From Arsukibacterium sp. (GTDB taxonomy: Bacteria; Pseudomonadota; Gammaproteobacteria; Enterobacterales; Alteromonadaceae), in NCBI RefSeq assembly GCF_018402695.1, contig NZ_JAGYIM010000016.1, forward strand, positions 62,001 to 126,000: 64,000 nucleotides of DNA, in the 5' to 3' direction. Of the stretch, positions 36,480 through 44,713 are shown one piece after another (positions within the stretch are counted from its first letter, which is position 1; every line of letters begins with the position of its first letter). Position numbers and translations under genes: made by a program. The notes beneath the pieces are model-generated. The model was given only the letters and a program-made list of their open reading frames with translations. It did no database searches and was not told the DNA's origin.

Positions 36480-38330
36480 ATGCCAAAGTTAAGATCCGCC
36501 ACTGTTACCGAAGGCCGCAATATGGCCGGCGCCCGCGCGCTGTGGCGTGCCACCGGGGTTAAAGATACCGATTTTGGCAAACCCATTATTGCCGTGGTTA
36601 ACTCGTTCTGTGAATTTGTGCCGGGCCATGTGCATTTACGTGACCTGGGTAAACTGGTGGCGAAAAGCATTGAAGATGCCGGCGGTATTGCCAAAGAATT
36701 CAACACTATAGCCGTAGATGACGGTATCGCCATGGGCCATGGCGGCATGCTGTACAGCCTGCCTTCGCGCGAGCTGATTGCCGACTCGGTCGAATATATG
36801 GTTAACGCCCACTGCGCCGATGCCATGGTCTGTATTTCGAATTGCGATAAAATTACCCCCGGCATGTTAATGGCGGCGATGCGCTTAAATGTGCCGGCGA
36901 TTTTTATTTCTGGTGGGCCAATGGAGGCCGGTAAAACCAAGCTGTCAGATCAGATTATCAAGCTGGATTTAGTCGATGCCATGGTGTCGGCGGCCGATCC
37001 AAAAGTCAGCGACAGCGACAGTGAGCAAATTGAACGCAGTGCCTGTCCAACTTGCGGCAGTTGCTCGGGGATGTTTACCGCTAACTCAATGAACTGTTTG
37101 GTGGAGGCGTTAGGTTTAGGCCAGCCCGGCAATGGCTCACTGCTGGCGACCCATGCTGATCGCAAAGAGCTGTTTGTGCAGGCCGGTTTCAGAATTATGG
37201 AGCTGTGTAACCGCTGGTATAAAAACGACGATGCCAGCGCCCTGCCGCGCAGTATCGGCAATAAAACGGCCTTTGAAAATGCGATGATGCTGGATATTGC
37301 GATGGGTGGCTCCACCAATACCGTGCTGCATTTACTGGCTGCGGCTATTGAAGCTGAAGTCGATTTTACCATGGCCGATATCGACCGTTTGTCACGCATC
37401 GTGCCGCATTTATGCAAGGTGGCGCCCTCTACCCAGAAATACCATATGGAAGATGTCCATCGCGCCGGTGGCGTTATCGGTATTTTAGCTGAGCTGAATC
37501 GCGCAGGCTTGTTAAACCCCGATACCCCCCATGTTGCTGGTAGTTCACTGGGCGCGGTGTTAGATAAATGGGATTTGAAAGCCAACCCCTCCCAGGAGGT
37601 ACAACAATTTTACGCCGCCGGCCCGGCCGGCATTCGCACTACCCAGGCGTTTTCGCAAAACTGTCGCTACCCGTCTGTAGATGATGACCGGGTGGAAGGC
37701 TGTATTCGCAGTAAAGAACATGCCTACTCGCAAGACGGTGGCTTGGCGGTACTGTTTGGCAACCTGGCACCGCAGGGTTGTATTGTGAAAACCGCCGGGG
37801 TAGAGCCGGAGAATCTGGTATTTACCGGCCGCGCCCGGGTGTTTGAAAGCCAGGATGAGGCGGTTGACGCCATTTTAAAAGGCAAAGTCGTAGTTGGGGA
37901 CGCGGTGATTATTCGCTATGAAGGCCCGAAAGGTGGCCCGGGTATGCAGGAAATGCTGTATCCAACCAGTTATTTAAAATCGATGGGCTTAGGCAAGGCC
38001 TGTGCCTTGATCACCGATGGTCGTTTTTCCGGCGGCACCTCAGGCTTATCGATAGGTCATGTATCTCCGGAAGCGGCCAGTGGCGGTGCTATCGCGCTGG
38101 TGCAGGAAGGCGACACAATAGAAATTGATATACCGCAGCGCAAAATTGGCATAGCCATCAGTGATGAAGAGCTGGCCAAGCGCCATGCAGAGATGGATGC
38201 GAAAGGTAAGCAGGGTTGGAAGCCAGAGAACCGGCAGCGGGTGGTCAGTTCTGCCTTAAAAGCTTATGCCCTGCTTGCCAGCAGTGCAGATAAAGGTGCA
38301 GTGCGGGATTTGTCGAAGTTAGAAGAGTAA
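36480..38330 (+). CDS. ilvD: Dihydroxy-acid dehydratase
   Basis: 616 residues, E. coli length. Fe-S cysteines in [11 protein letters not shown] (near 123) and [19 protein letters not shown] (near 195), and the C-terminal [16 protein letters not shown]. Dehydrates the diols to 2-oxo acids in valine and isoleucine synthesis. Follows ilvM by 37 bases. Between it and ilvA is a 388-base repeat-rich spacer. Confidence 0.97.
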   Translation: MPKLRSATVTEGRNMAGARALWRATGVKDTDFGKPIIAVVNSFCEFVPGHVHLRDLGKLVAKSIEDAGGIAKEFNTIAVDDGIAMGHGGMLYSLPSRELIADSVEYMVNAHCADAMVCISNCDKITPGMLMAAMRLNVPAIFISGGPMEAGKTKLSDQIIKLDLVDAMVSAADPKVSDSDSEQIERSACPTCGSCSGMFTANSMNCLVEALGLGQPGNGSLLATHADRKELFVQAGFRIMELCNRWYKNDDASALPRSIGNKTAFENAMMLDIAMGGSTNTVLHLLAAAIEAEVDFTMADIDRLSRIVPHLCKVAPSTQKYHMEDVHRAGGVIGILAELNRAGLLNPDTPHVAGSSLGAVLDKWDLKANPSQEVQQFYAAGPAGIRTTQAFSQNCRYPSVDDDRVEGCIRSKEHAYSQDGGLAVLFGNLAPQGCIVKTAGVEPENLVFTGRARVFESQDEAVDAILKGKVVVGDAVIIRYEGPKGGPGMQEMLYPTSYLKSMGLGKACALITDGRFSGGTSGLSIGHVSPEAASGGAIALVQEGDTIEIDIPQRKIGIAISDEELAKRHAEMDAKGKQGWKPENRQRVVSSALKAYALLASSADKGAVRDLSKLEE

Positions 38331-38718
38331 AAGCAGAACCTTAGTAAGTAGGCGGCGAAGAAAGTATTTCCTTGTCTCTGAGTTTAAATCTGAGTTGAAG
38401 GCTGCGACAGGTAACAACACGCGGGGACGTCGTAAATATGTCCCTATAGACTCCTCTCCAGCATCCCTGCTGGAGACGCCCCGCTTAGCTCTTACCTGTC
38501 TTCGCTTGAAACTGAAGTGTGTCGGATGGCACAAGCAGCAAGACGTAAGGCGATGGGCAAGGTGTGCGCTTGCAGCAGCGGCAGGGATGCCGCGGAGGCT
38601 GAGACAGCACAGGGACGTGCTGTCGAAGGCGGCGAAAAGAGCATTTCCTTGCCTTGAGCTATACACAGATCTTCAAGTTACATCAGGTAACAATGATACA
38701 AACAGCAGTGGAGCAACA
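38331..38718 (+). repeat. Intergenic repeat element between ilvD and ilvA
   Basis: A 24-base motif (starts GGCGGCGAAGAAAG, ends ATTTCCTTG) at 38351-38374 recurs with a few changes at 38628-38651. Between them are three stem-loops: TCTCCAGCA/TGCTGGAGA at 38455-38476, CGGC/GCCG at 38579-38592 and GACAGCAC/GTGCTGTC at 38603-38624. Each loop or its complement contains AGGGAT or AGGGAC. The pattern is that of a dispersed, transcribed hairpin repeat. A frame stays open through it into ilvA (from 38395) but is not a conserved protein. Confidence 0.7.
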
Positions 38719-40287
38719 ATGAACAATCTGGCAACAGTCCAACCAGAGCAGACAGATACCGAGTTAATGCAGCAGTATCTGCGGGACATTCTGCTATCGC
38801 CGGTATATCAGGCCGCAGTAGAAACGCCTTTGGATGGCATGACCAAACTTAGCCAGCGACTGGGCCATAATGTGCTGCTAAAGCGCGAAGACAAACAGCC
38901 GGTGTACTCGTTTAAACTGCGCGGCGCTTTTCATAAACTGCATAAAGTAAAATTGCATAGCCCTGATGCCAGCGTAGTGTGTGCCTCGGCTGGTAACCAT
39001 GCTCAGGGCGTAGCGCTGTCTGCCAGCAAGCTTGATATTCATGCCACCATAGTGATGCCCATTACAACCCCGGAAATAAAGGTTGCGGCAGTAAGGGCGC
39101 TGGGTGGCAATGTGGTGCTGCACGGCACTGCCTTTGATGAAGCCAACAGCTATGCCATCAACCTGGCCAATACCGAGGGCGCGATTTATATTCCGCCCTT
39201 TGACGATAGCGACGTTATCGCCGGCCAGGGTACCATCGCCAAAGAGCTACTAAGCCAACATAACCAGCTTAATGCGGTATTTATCCCGGTGGGTGGCGGC
39301 GGCATTCTGGCTGGGATGGCGGTGTATATCAAAGCCATCCAGCCTAATGTGCGGGTAATAGGGGTAGAGCCGGAAGATGCAGCCTGCTTAAAAGCGGCAT
39401 TGGCCGCCGGCAGCCCGGTAACCCTGGAGCGGGTGGGTTTATTTGCCGATGGTGTGGCGGTAAAACGTATCGGTACCGAAAACTTTAACCTGGCGAAACG
39501 TTTTTGCGATGAAGTGGTTACCGTTAGCAGTGATGAAATATGCGCCGCCATTAAAGACATTTTTGATGACTTACGTGCGGTGGCCGAGCCCGCCGGTGCG
39601 CTGGCTTTGGCTGGCTTAAAAAAGTACAGCCAGCAGCTTAACAACAGCACCCTGAGTAAACCGCAGCAGTTTGCTGCTGTGTTAAGTGGTGCTAACTTAA
39701 ACTTTGATACATTGCGCTATGTGTCAGAGCGTTGTGAGCTTGGCGAGAAAAAAGAAGCGGTATTTGCCGTGACCATACCAGAAGAAAAAGGCAGTTTCCG
39801 CCGCTTTTGCCAGACCCTGGGCGGCCGGGCGATTACTGAATTTAATTATCGCTATGCCAGCGATAACAAAGCCCATATTTTTGTCGGTATTAAGCTGCGC
39901 CATGGTCAGCAGGAACTGGACACGGTAACGAAACTGCTCAGTGACGCCGGTTATGATTATCAGGACTTGTCCGACGACGAACTGGCCAAGCTGCATGTAC
40001 GGCATATGGTCGGCGGCATGCCACCGCGCGAGTTACAGGAACAGGTGTATCAGTTTAATTTCCCGGAATACCCCGGTGCCTTAATGAATTTTTTAAATAC
40101 CTTGGGCGAGGATTGGAACATCACCTTATTTCACTATCGCAACCACGGCGCCGCCACTGGCGATGTACTGGCCGGCTTTGAAGTGGCGCAGCATAGTGAT
40201 ATTGCCTCATATCTGGATAAGTTGGGCTATCAGTATCAGCAGGTTAGCAATAACCGCAGTTATCAGACGTTTTTAACCGCGGGTTGA
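38719..40287 (+). CDS. ilvA: Threonine ammonia-lyase, biosynthetic
   Basis: 522 residues from the ATG at 38719 with GGAG upstream; an upstream in-frame ATG lies inside the repeat and is rejected. PLP lysine in YSFKLRGAFHKL near residue 62, phosphate loop VPVGGGGILAGMA near 190, and two C-terminal ACT-like domains (EEKGSFRRFCQTLGGRAITEFNYR and FPEYPGALMNFLNTLG in short landmarks) that give isoleucine feedback. The gene ends in a 25-base convergent overlap with the nucleotidyltransferase gene. Last gene of the ilv operon. Confidence 0.95.
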   Translation: MNNLATVQPEQTDTELMQQYLRDILLSPVYQAAVETPLDGMTKLSQRLGHNVLLKREDKQPVYSFKLRGAFHKLHKVKLHSPDASVVCASAGNHAQGVALSASKLDIHATIVMPITTPEIKVAAVRALGGNVVLHGTAFDEANSYAINLANTEGAIYIPPFDDSDVIAGQGTIAKELLSQHNQLNAVFIPVGGGGILAGMAVYIKAIQPNVRVIGVEPEDAACLKAALAAGSPVTLERVGLFADGVAVKRIGTENFNLAKRFCDEVVTVSSDEICAAIKDIFDDLRAVAEPAGALALAGLKKYSQQLNNSTLSKPQQFAAVLSGANLNFDTLRYVSERCELGEKKEAVFAVTIPEEKGSFRRFCQTLGGRAITEFNYRYASDNKAHIFVGIKLRHGQQELDTVTKLLSDAGYDYQDLSDDELAKLHVRHMVGGMPPRELQEQVYQFNFPEYPGALMNFLNTLGEDWNITLFHYRNHGAATGDVLAGFEVAQHSDIASYLDKLGYQYQQVSNNRSYQTFLTAG

Positions 40288-40601
40288 TAAAACACCTTGC
40301 CAACTCTTGCTATATGCGCCAATAATTCTTTGTTTTCGATGTCTTGGATCCGGCTGATATCAAAGCTGTAAGGCAGTAGCAAATCATCCAGCGCTGTTAG
40401 CAGTTGCAACAATTGTTGGTGGCTAAATTGCGGGCCAACAATAACCAAATCAATATCTGAGCCTGGCCGGAAAGTACCCATAGCTCGCGAGCCGTAAAGC
40501 AGGGCTTGTTCAATTGCGGAAAACGATGCCAGACACTGCTTAATTTGTTGCAATGCCTGCTGGCTGAGCCCGTATAAGTCAGCCGGCATTGTGCTGTTCA
40601 T
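40263..40601 (-). CDS. MNT-type nucleotidyltransferase (HI0073-like)
   Basis: 112 residues with LLYGSRAMGTFRPGSDIDLVIVG, where GSRA and the SDIDL pair of aspartates form the nucleotidyltransferase site. Small stand-alone forms pair with a HEPN-like or HI0074-like helical protein, as here: its start overlaps the upstream gene by 23 bases. An ATG at 40589 is an alternative start. The 3' end overlaps ilvA. Possible toxin-antitoxin function (AMPylating antitoxin) is an inference. Confidence 0.8.
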   Translation of the reverse strand: MNSTMPADLYGLSQQALQQIKQCLASFSAIEQALLYGSRAMGTFRPGSDIDLVIVGPQFSHQQLLQLLTALDDLLLPYSFDISRIQDIENKELLAHIARVGKVFYQPAVKNV

Positions 40602-40995
40602 TTAACACCTGATGTAGCTCGACAAAGGCTGGATAATATCGCTGCAAAATATCATCGGCGACCGCATTTGCCGTATCCTGATTATAAATATGGGAGGTTA
40701 ACGCCCGGCTTTTAATCATATTCATCCACAGCTCACCGTCACTAATTAAACCACGGCTAAACGCCAACCTGATGGCATCGCGCGAACCCTGAATATCGGT
40801 TTCACCCTGAAACTGATAAAAATCTTTAATGCAGTTCCATGCCAATTCGTAGTTGTACTCAAAATCCTGAATTAAGCCCTGTCGCTCCAACTTAGTAAGC
40901 TGCCGCTGCTTCGTCAGTGCAATAGCCTCACTCAGTTCAGCCAGTGCTTTAGTGAAGTTAGCCAGCCGTTGATGCCAGCGAATATCGGTATTCAT
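40579..40995 (-). CDS. HI0074-like nucleotidyltransferase substrate-binding protein
   Basis: 138 residues from ATG 40995; the longer frame to 41133 adds a non-conserved segment. Helical bundle with LIQDFEYNYELAWNCIKDFYQFQG and SRDAIRLAFSRGLI, the mark of the HI0074 family. No Rx4-6H RNase motif is seen, so this is the substrate-binding type rather than a HepT RNase. Coupled to the MNT gene by overlap. Confidence 0.82.
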   Translation of the reverse strand: MNTDIRWHQRLANFTKALAELSEAIALTKQRQLTKLERQGLIQDFEYNYELAWNCIKDFYQFQGETDIQGSRDAIRLAFSRGLISDGELWMNMIKSRALTSHIYNQDTANAVADDILQRYYPAFVELHQVLNEQHNAG

Positions 40996-41114
40996 GCAGT
41001 ATCCTGATGATGGTACTGGGTGTATTTTAGGTTGGAAGCGCAGCAACAACAACCGCTGGTATTTTTTGTGGCACGAAGTTAAACTTTGCGCGTTTTTTAA
41101 ACAGGAGAAGACAG

Positions 41115-41369
41115 ATGAGTAAACCAGCGGCAACCGAGCATGGCCGCGGCGAGATCCGCGATAATGCGATTAAGGCCTTAGTCACCAGCAAGTTGTTTCA
41201 AACCAGGGTGGTTAAGGCGAAAAAAGGCAAAGGTTCCTACAACAGAAAAGGGCGTAATTCAAAAAATTACGCCCTTGTTGTTTTGGTTAACCAGTTTTTA
41301 TATCTGAAATTAACCTTAAATCATTTTTTTCCGTGCGACGACCAGGCCCAGCAACACCAGACTCATTAA
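41115..41369 (+). CDS. arfA: Alternative ribosome-rescue factor A
   Basis: 84 codons. HGRGEIRDNAIKALVTSKLF followed by KAKKGKGSYNRKGR closely matches the ArfA core. ArfA recruits RF2 to ribosomes stalled on mRNAs without a stop codon. As in E. coli, a terminator lies inside the frame (41250-41284) so most mRNA would be nonstop and give a truncated, active protein of about 55 residues that is controlled by tmRNA. The encoded tail past the hairpin is non-conserved and overlaps the PEP-CTERM gene end (41316-41369). AGGAG lies ahead of the start. Confidence 0.9.
   Translation: MSKPAATEHGRGEIRDNAIKALVTSKLFQTRVVKAKKGKGSYNRKGRNSKNYALVVLVNQFLYLKLTLNHFFPCDDQAQQHQTH
41229..41317 (+). repeat. Copy 1 of the arfA 3'-end direct repeat
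   Basis: An 89-base segment of arfA (from AAAGGTTCC to TTAACCTT) that aligns without gaps to 42067-42155, with 16 differences by my count (about 82% identity). Includes the terminator hairpin. Confidence 0.85.
41250..41284 (+). terminator. Intrinsic terminator inside arfA
   Basis: GGGCGTAATT at 41250-41259 pairs with AATTACGCCC at 41265-41274, extended by AA/TT, then TTGTTGTTTT. It lies within codons 46-55 of arfA, so transcripts end without a stop codon. Confidence 0.9.
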
Positions 41370-41921
41370 AAATAATGAGTTAGGTTCTGGAACCGCAGTT
41401 GGAGCTGCAACCGCATTGATGGCTGTTGTGAAGTAGTTAACGTTATGGTTATTAGCATCTGATGACCAGATCCATTCGGCCGCTCCACTTACGCCAGCTC
41501 GAGTGCCCCAGGGGCTGACACCATTAACGCCTAAAAAGCTGACAGCTTGATAATCATTCCAGCCAGTAGTACTGACTTTCCAGTCGGTGGTATTGGTCAG
41601 CAAAGATGACTGGCCATTTGCAAACAGATGGCCGGCGCCGGTCAGGTCAAATTGTCCCAGAAAACCAGCTATTCCGCCCTGATCATAAGCATAGATATGC
41701 AGAAAGTAACTTTGGCCTGCGGTTAAATTGACATCCGAAAACGTATAGGTCGACATCCAGTTATTGCCGGATGAAATTAGTACTCCAGGGCTGAGATCAT
41801 CTGTGGAAAGATAGGCTACATAGCCATTGTCAACATTTAACCCACCGGATATCAGGGTAGCGGAGACCGGAGCGCTGGTAATCATTAGCAAGGTTAAAAT
41901 TAAACTTATACGTTTTAACAT
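41316..41921 (-). CDS. PEP-CTERM sorted exported protein
   Basis: 201 residues. Signal peptide LTLLMITSAPVSA; secreted beta-rich body; C-terminal sorting tail AVPEPNSLFLMSLVLLGLVVARKK with the PEP motif, membrane helix and basic end. The tail is recognised by exosortase (XrtA-type), anchored, cleaved and usually linked to exopolysaccharide. No exosortase is in this window. It lies between two copies of the arfA 3' end, so it looks like an inserted gene. Its body has no known domain. Confidence 0.85.
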   Translation of the reverse strand: MLKRISLILTLLMITSAPVSATLISGGLNVDNGYVAYLSTDDLSPGVLISSGNNWMSTYTFSDVNLTAGQSYFLHIYAYDQGGIAGFLGQFDLTGAGHLFANGQSSLLTNTTDWKVSTTGWNDYQAVSFLGVNGVSPWGTRAGVSGAAEWIWSSDANNHNVNYFTTAINAVAAPTAVPEPNSLFLMSLVLLGLVVARKKMI

Positions 41922-42066
41922 TTATATGTCCCTAAAATTGTTATGTTTAAACTTAAACGGCAAAAGCACAGGCAAGTATTGCGCCACTTTACAAGCTATT
42001 GTTTTTATTGTTTATTTAAATATCGCAGGTGAGCTGGTGTAAAGTATATTGGCAGTTTCTAATAAT

Positions 42067-42155
42067 AAAGGCTCCTGCAACTGCAAAGGGCGTAATTTAA
42101 AACATTACGCCCTTGTTGTGTTGGCCTATCAGTTATTGTTACTGAAATGAACCTT
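42067..42155 (+). repeat. Copy 2 of the arfA 3'-end direct repeat
   Basis: Aligns with 41229-41317. Includes GGGCGTAAT at 42088-42096 and ATTACGCCC at 42104-42112 followed by TTGTTGTG. In the arfA frame it reads GRNLKHYALVVLAYQLLLLK then TGA, so it keeps a shorter ArfA-like tail and stop. It overlaps the 3' end of the small minus-strand gene. Confidence 0.85.
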
Positions 42156-42321
42156 GCTCGCGGTCAATCTTGGCGATAACGCTATCCAGCACCATTAAGT
42201 CATTAGCCTTTACCATATATTCGTCGCTATCTTCATCCAGTTTTAATAGCTCAGCGCGCCCAGTAGAAATTTGTCTGACAAGACATAAGCGGATATGGCG
42301 TAATTCAACTGTTGAGAACAT
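42139..42321 (-). CDS. Small hypothetical protein at the end of the HEPN/pentapeptide unit
   Basis: 60 residues from ATG 42321 (GTG 42336 gives five more). Charged and helical (LRHIRLCLVRQISTGRAELL then DEDSDEYMVKANDLMVL). It begins within 20 bases of the pentapeptide-gene stop, so it is probably co-transcribed. No family recognised; a small antitoxin-like or structural role is only speculation. Its 3' end falls in repeat copy 2. Confidence 0.5.
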   Translation of the reverse strand: MFSTVELRHIRLCLVRQISTGRAELLKLDEDSDEYMVKANDLMVLDSVIAKIDREQGSFQ

Positions 42322-42338
42322 TGCTACTTCACCCACTT

Positions 42339-44000
42339 TTACAGTCGAAATCTGTTTCTCAAACCAAGACCAATTAAAAATATGAAAATCACGCCAAGTA
42401 AATTTTGCAGTATTGTTAGTGATGAAAGTATTGTCGGTGATAGGTCCACACTCAACGAAGTATATAAATCCTGTTGAAGAGATCGGCTTATTGGAAAAAC
42501 AGGCAGCGTTTGAACAAGTGAGTACAAGAAGCCATCAGCAAATTTTGCTTGAAATAGTACATCTGACAAACTCTGTGCTAAAGGGTTTGTCTGTAATACG
42601 CCGGAATATATAGAGCCACATCCAGCTACAAGAATAAGCCATGCAATAAATGGCCTTAGAATACTCTGTCCATAGTTGCTTATCATAGAGAACAGACCAT
42701 CCAATATGGACGACAGAACAGGCATGTCATGCCATCTACGCGCACGCATTTCAGCCGAATGAAATCTTAGTGCTGCAGTATGATTTTTATTAGTTTCAGC
42801 AATTTCTTTCAGTCGACGAAGTTTCGACGCATCCTCTTTAGATGCAGCTTGTAACAAGCCGGGTAAGAACTTAACCGATCTCCAGCGAGCTAACGTGAAA
42901 CCCAGATTATCCAGAGTTGTATGTGTAGCAAGTTTGGTTTCTCTTAAATCGATAATACCCGTTGTGTTTACGCCACTAATATCCAAAGTACTGTTAAATA
43001 TCGATTTACGAAACGATAGTTGGCGTGCAGTTGAAGCATTTTCTTCATAATCTGAGAAAGAAACACGGCCATGGAACTCACAACTCTCGAAAAGAAAATT
43101 ACCGTTGGCAAAATTCAAGCAGTCAAAACTTATATTTTTGTTGTCAAAAACAGAGTCAGAAAAATCGACTTCAATTTCAGAGAACTGCACAAACATGAAA
43201 TTAAAACTGTATCCATTTGTTTTTACGCCAACAAAATGTACCCAGTCTCGCACTTTAGAAAAATTACAACCATCGAAACTAACAATACCCAAACCAAAAT
43301 TAGTGCCTGAAAAACTGATGCTTAATACTTGAAATACGCACTGTGAAAAATACTTTGCACCCTTACCAAACCTACAGCTTATAAAACTAAAATCATCACC
43401 TATAACTCTTGCTTTAGTGAGCGAAAAGTCACCATCGCCGAATACTGAACCAGAGAAATCAACGCTCCCTTTGCTCATTTTTAAACCGGTAAAATTCACA
43501 TCTCCGTGGTATAAAAAAGCATCAGAACAAATTAAATTACCCTCATTTATAAAGAGATTTGATGCTAATAGGTCAGTTTTACAACCTGACATTCCTAGCT
43601 GCGCACCTTTCAAACAAATCGTACCCACGCCAACTTTAAGATTGGAGAGATTAATAATTGCACCGTAGAGTTGAATGTCATTTAGGCGAAGAGAGGTATT
43701 CCCTAAATTAGAGTCAGAGATGTCAAAGGAAAGTAGCTCAAATCTGGCACCCGAAAAATCTAAGACTCCAGCCTTAAACCTGTAACCTTTAAAACTAACA
43801 AGCTCATTTGATAGCTGTCTCTGGCCATTCAGATTTTGCAGTAGTGTTTTGTAGTTTTTCCATTCCACATTTGAGAAATCGAAATGGATCTCATCATACT
43901 GATCAACCAGCTCATTCCATTTATCCGGCCCGCCCAGAAAAAGACCTAAAGTTTGTTCCCGAGTTAGAACCGTTGAGTTTCTTTCAGGTTCAGCATGCAT
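42339..44000 (-). CDS. Pentapeptide-like beta-helix membrane protein
   Basis: 553 residues from ATG 44000 (shares a base with the HEPN stop, TGATG). About residues 80-370 show repeating short strands with F at fixed steps (VDFSGSVFGDGDFSL, SFISCRF, VSFDGCNF), a degenerate pentapeptide right-handed helix. Then a basic helical linker (KLRRLKEIAETNKNHTAALR) and two hydrophobic segments near 440-460 and 530-548. AT-rich compared with neighbours, suggesting transfer. Could be an effector at the membrane or a scaffold; function unknown. Confidence 0.65.
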   Translation of the reverse strand: MHAEPERNSTVLTREQTLGLFLGGPDKWNELVDQYDEIHFDFSNVEWKNYKTLLQNLNGQRQLSNELVSFKGYRFKAGVLDFSGARFELLSFDISDSNLGNTSLRLNDIQLYGAIINLSNLKVGVGTICLKGAQLGMSGCKTDLLASNLFINEGNLICSDAFLYHGDVNFTGLKMSKGSVDFSGSVFGDGDFSLTKARVIGDDFSFISCRFGKGAKYFSQCVFQVLSISFSGTNFGLGIVSFDGCNFSKVRDWVHFVGVKTNGYSFNFMFVQFSEIEVDFSDSVFDNKNISFDCLNFANGNFLFESCEFHGRVSFSDYEENASTARQLSFRKSIFNSTLDISGVNTTGIIDLRETKLATHTTLDNLGFTLARWRSVKFLPGLLQAASKEDASKLRRLKEIAETNKNHTAALRFHSAEMRARRWHDMPVLSSILDGLFSMISNYGQSILRPFIAWLILVAGCGSIYSGVLQTNPLAQSLSDVLFQAKFADGFLYSLVQTLPVFPISRSLQQDLYTSLSVDLSPTILSSLTILQNLLGVIFIFLIGLGLRNRFRL

Positions 44001-44533
44001 CAAATAACAACCCCATCGGTCACTCTTACTAACTCCCTGAAAAACCTTACAGCCTTATCCAAATCATCTTTTTTAACCAAGTGGGCTTTTTGCGGGTTGC
44101 CACTTTCGCAGGCACTATGTACTGCATCGCCGCGTTTAGATAACCAGTGATTTAGCTGTTGCCTGGCCTGAGCGGGCTCGGTATTCGCCCATTTCCAATT
44201 TTCAGTAATATCACACCGCAGAAACTCCTTTGAGAGTTGCCGTACCTTGTCGCCACTGGGGTTATTCAGTCTTTTAATTTCCGCCTCAAATTTTTGCTGA
44301 ATAAAATCGCCGGCAAAGCTACCTTGAATGCCGTTAATCTTTTTAATAAGTAACTCATGCAGGAAGGTCTCGATATAGCTTTCCCACGCTGTGGTGGTCA
44401 TTACCAAGGCGGCTCGCTTTAGTACTTCATATTGTTGGCGTTGTTCAGGAGATTCGAGGTTATCAAACAGCTGAATCAGCTTGGCGACATCCTGTATTCC
44501 GGTTTCAAAAATGGCATAAGCTCGGCTGGTCAT
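44000..44533 (-). CDS. HEPN-domain protein (RiboL-PSP-HEPN/MAE_28990-like)
   Basis: 177 residues, helical. VMTTTAWESYIETFLHELL (residues 44-62) is typical of this HEPN group, and Arg134-GDAV-His139 is an Rx4H motif, the active site of HEPN endoribonucleases. It is coupled by a one-base overlap to the pentapeptide protein gene. HEPN proteins act in toxin-antitoxin and anti-phage systems by cutting RNA; whether this one does is an inference from the motif. Confidence 0.75.
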   Translation of the reverse strand: MTSRAYAIFETGIQDVAKLIQLFDNLESPEQRQQYEVLKRAALVMTTTAWESYIETFLHELLIKKINGIQGSFAGDFIQQKFEAEIKRLNNPSGDKVRQLSKEFLRCDITENWKWANTEPAQARQQLNHWLSKRGDAVHSACESGNPQKAHLVKKDDLDKAVRFFRELVRVTDGVVI

Positions 44534-44713
44534 AACTTCCTTTTACTACTGCAGGCAGGTAGTCCTTTGTTGTTTTATAGCCTTAACCTAAGCGAAGTAA
44601 GAAATAATTCAAAGCATTTTTTGGTACAGAGCTCACCAAGGTGTAGCAAGACCCCATATTCCGGGGCATGCATTTAATAATTGTAGCCAGGCTATTTGCT
44701 TAAACTTTGATTG

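Noticed and set aside
38395-38718. In-frame N-terminal extension of IlvA of about 108 residues
   Set aside because: It lies inside the repeat element, has no ribosome-binding site or homology to IlvA, and the ATG at 38719 has GGAG and gives the family length.
42339-44000. Plus-strand frames within the pentapeptide gene
   Set aside because: No ribosome-binding sites and the minus-strand frame has the repeating pattern and membrane helices.
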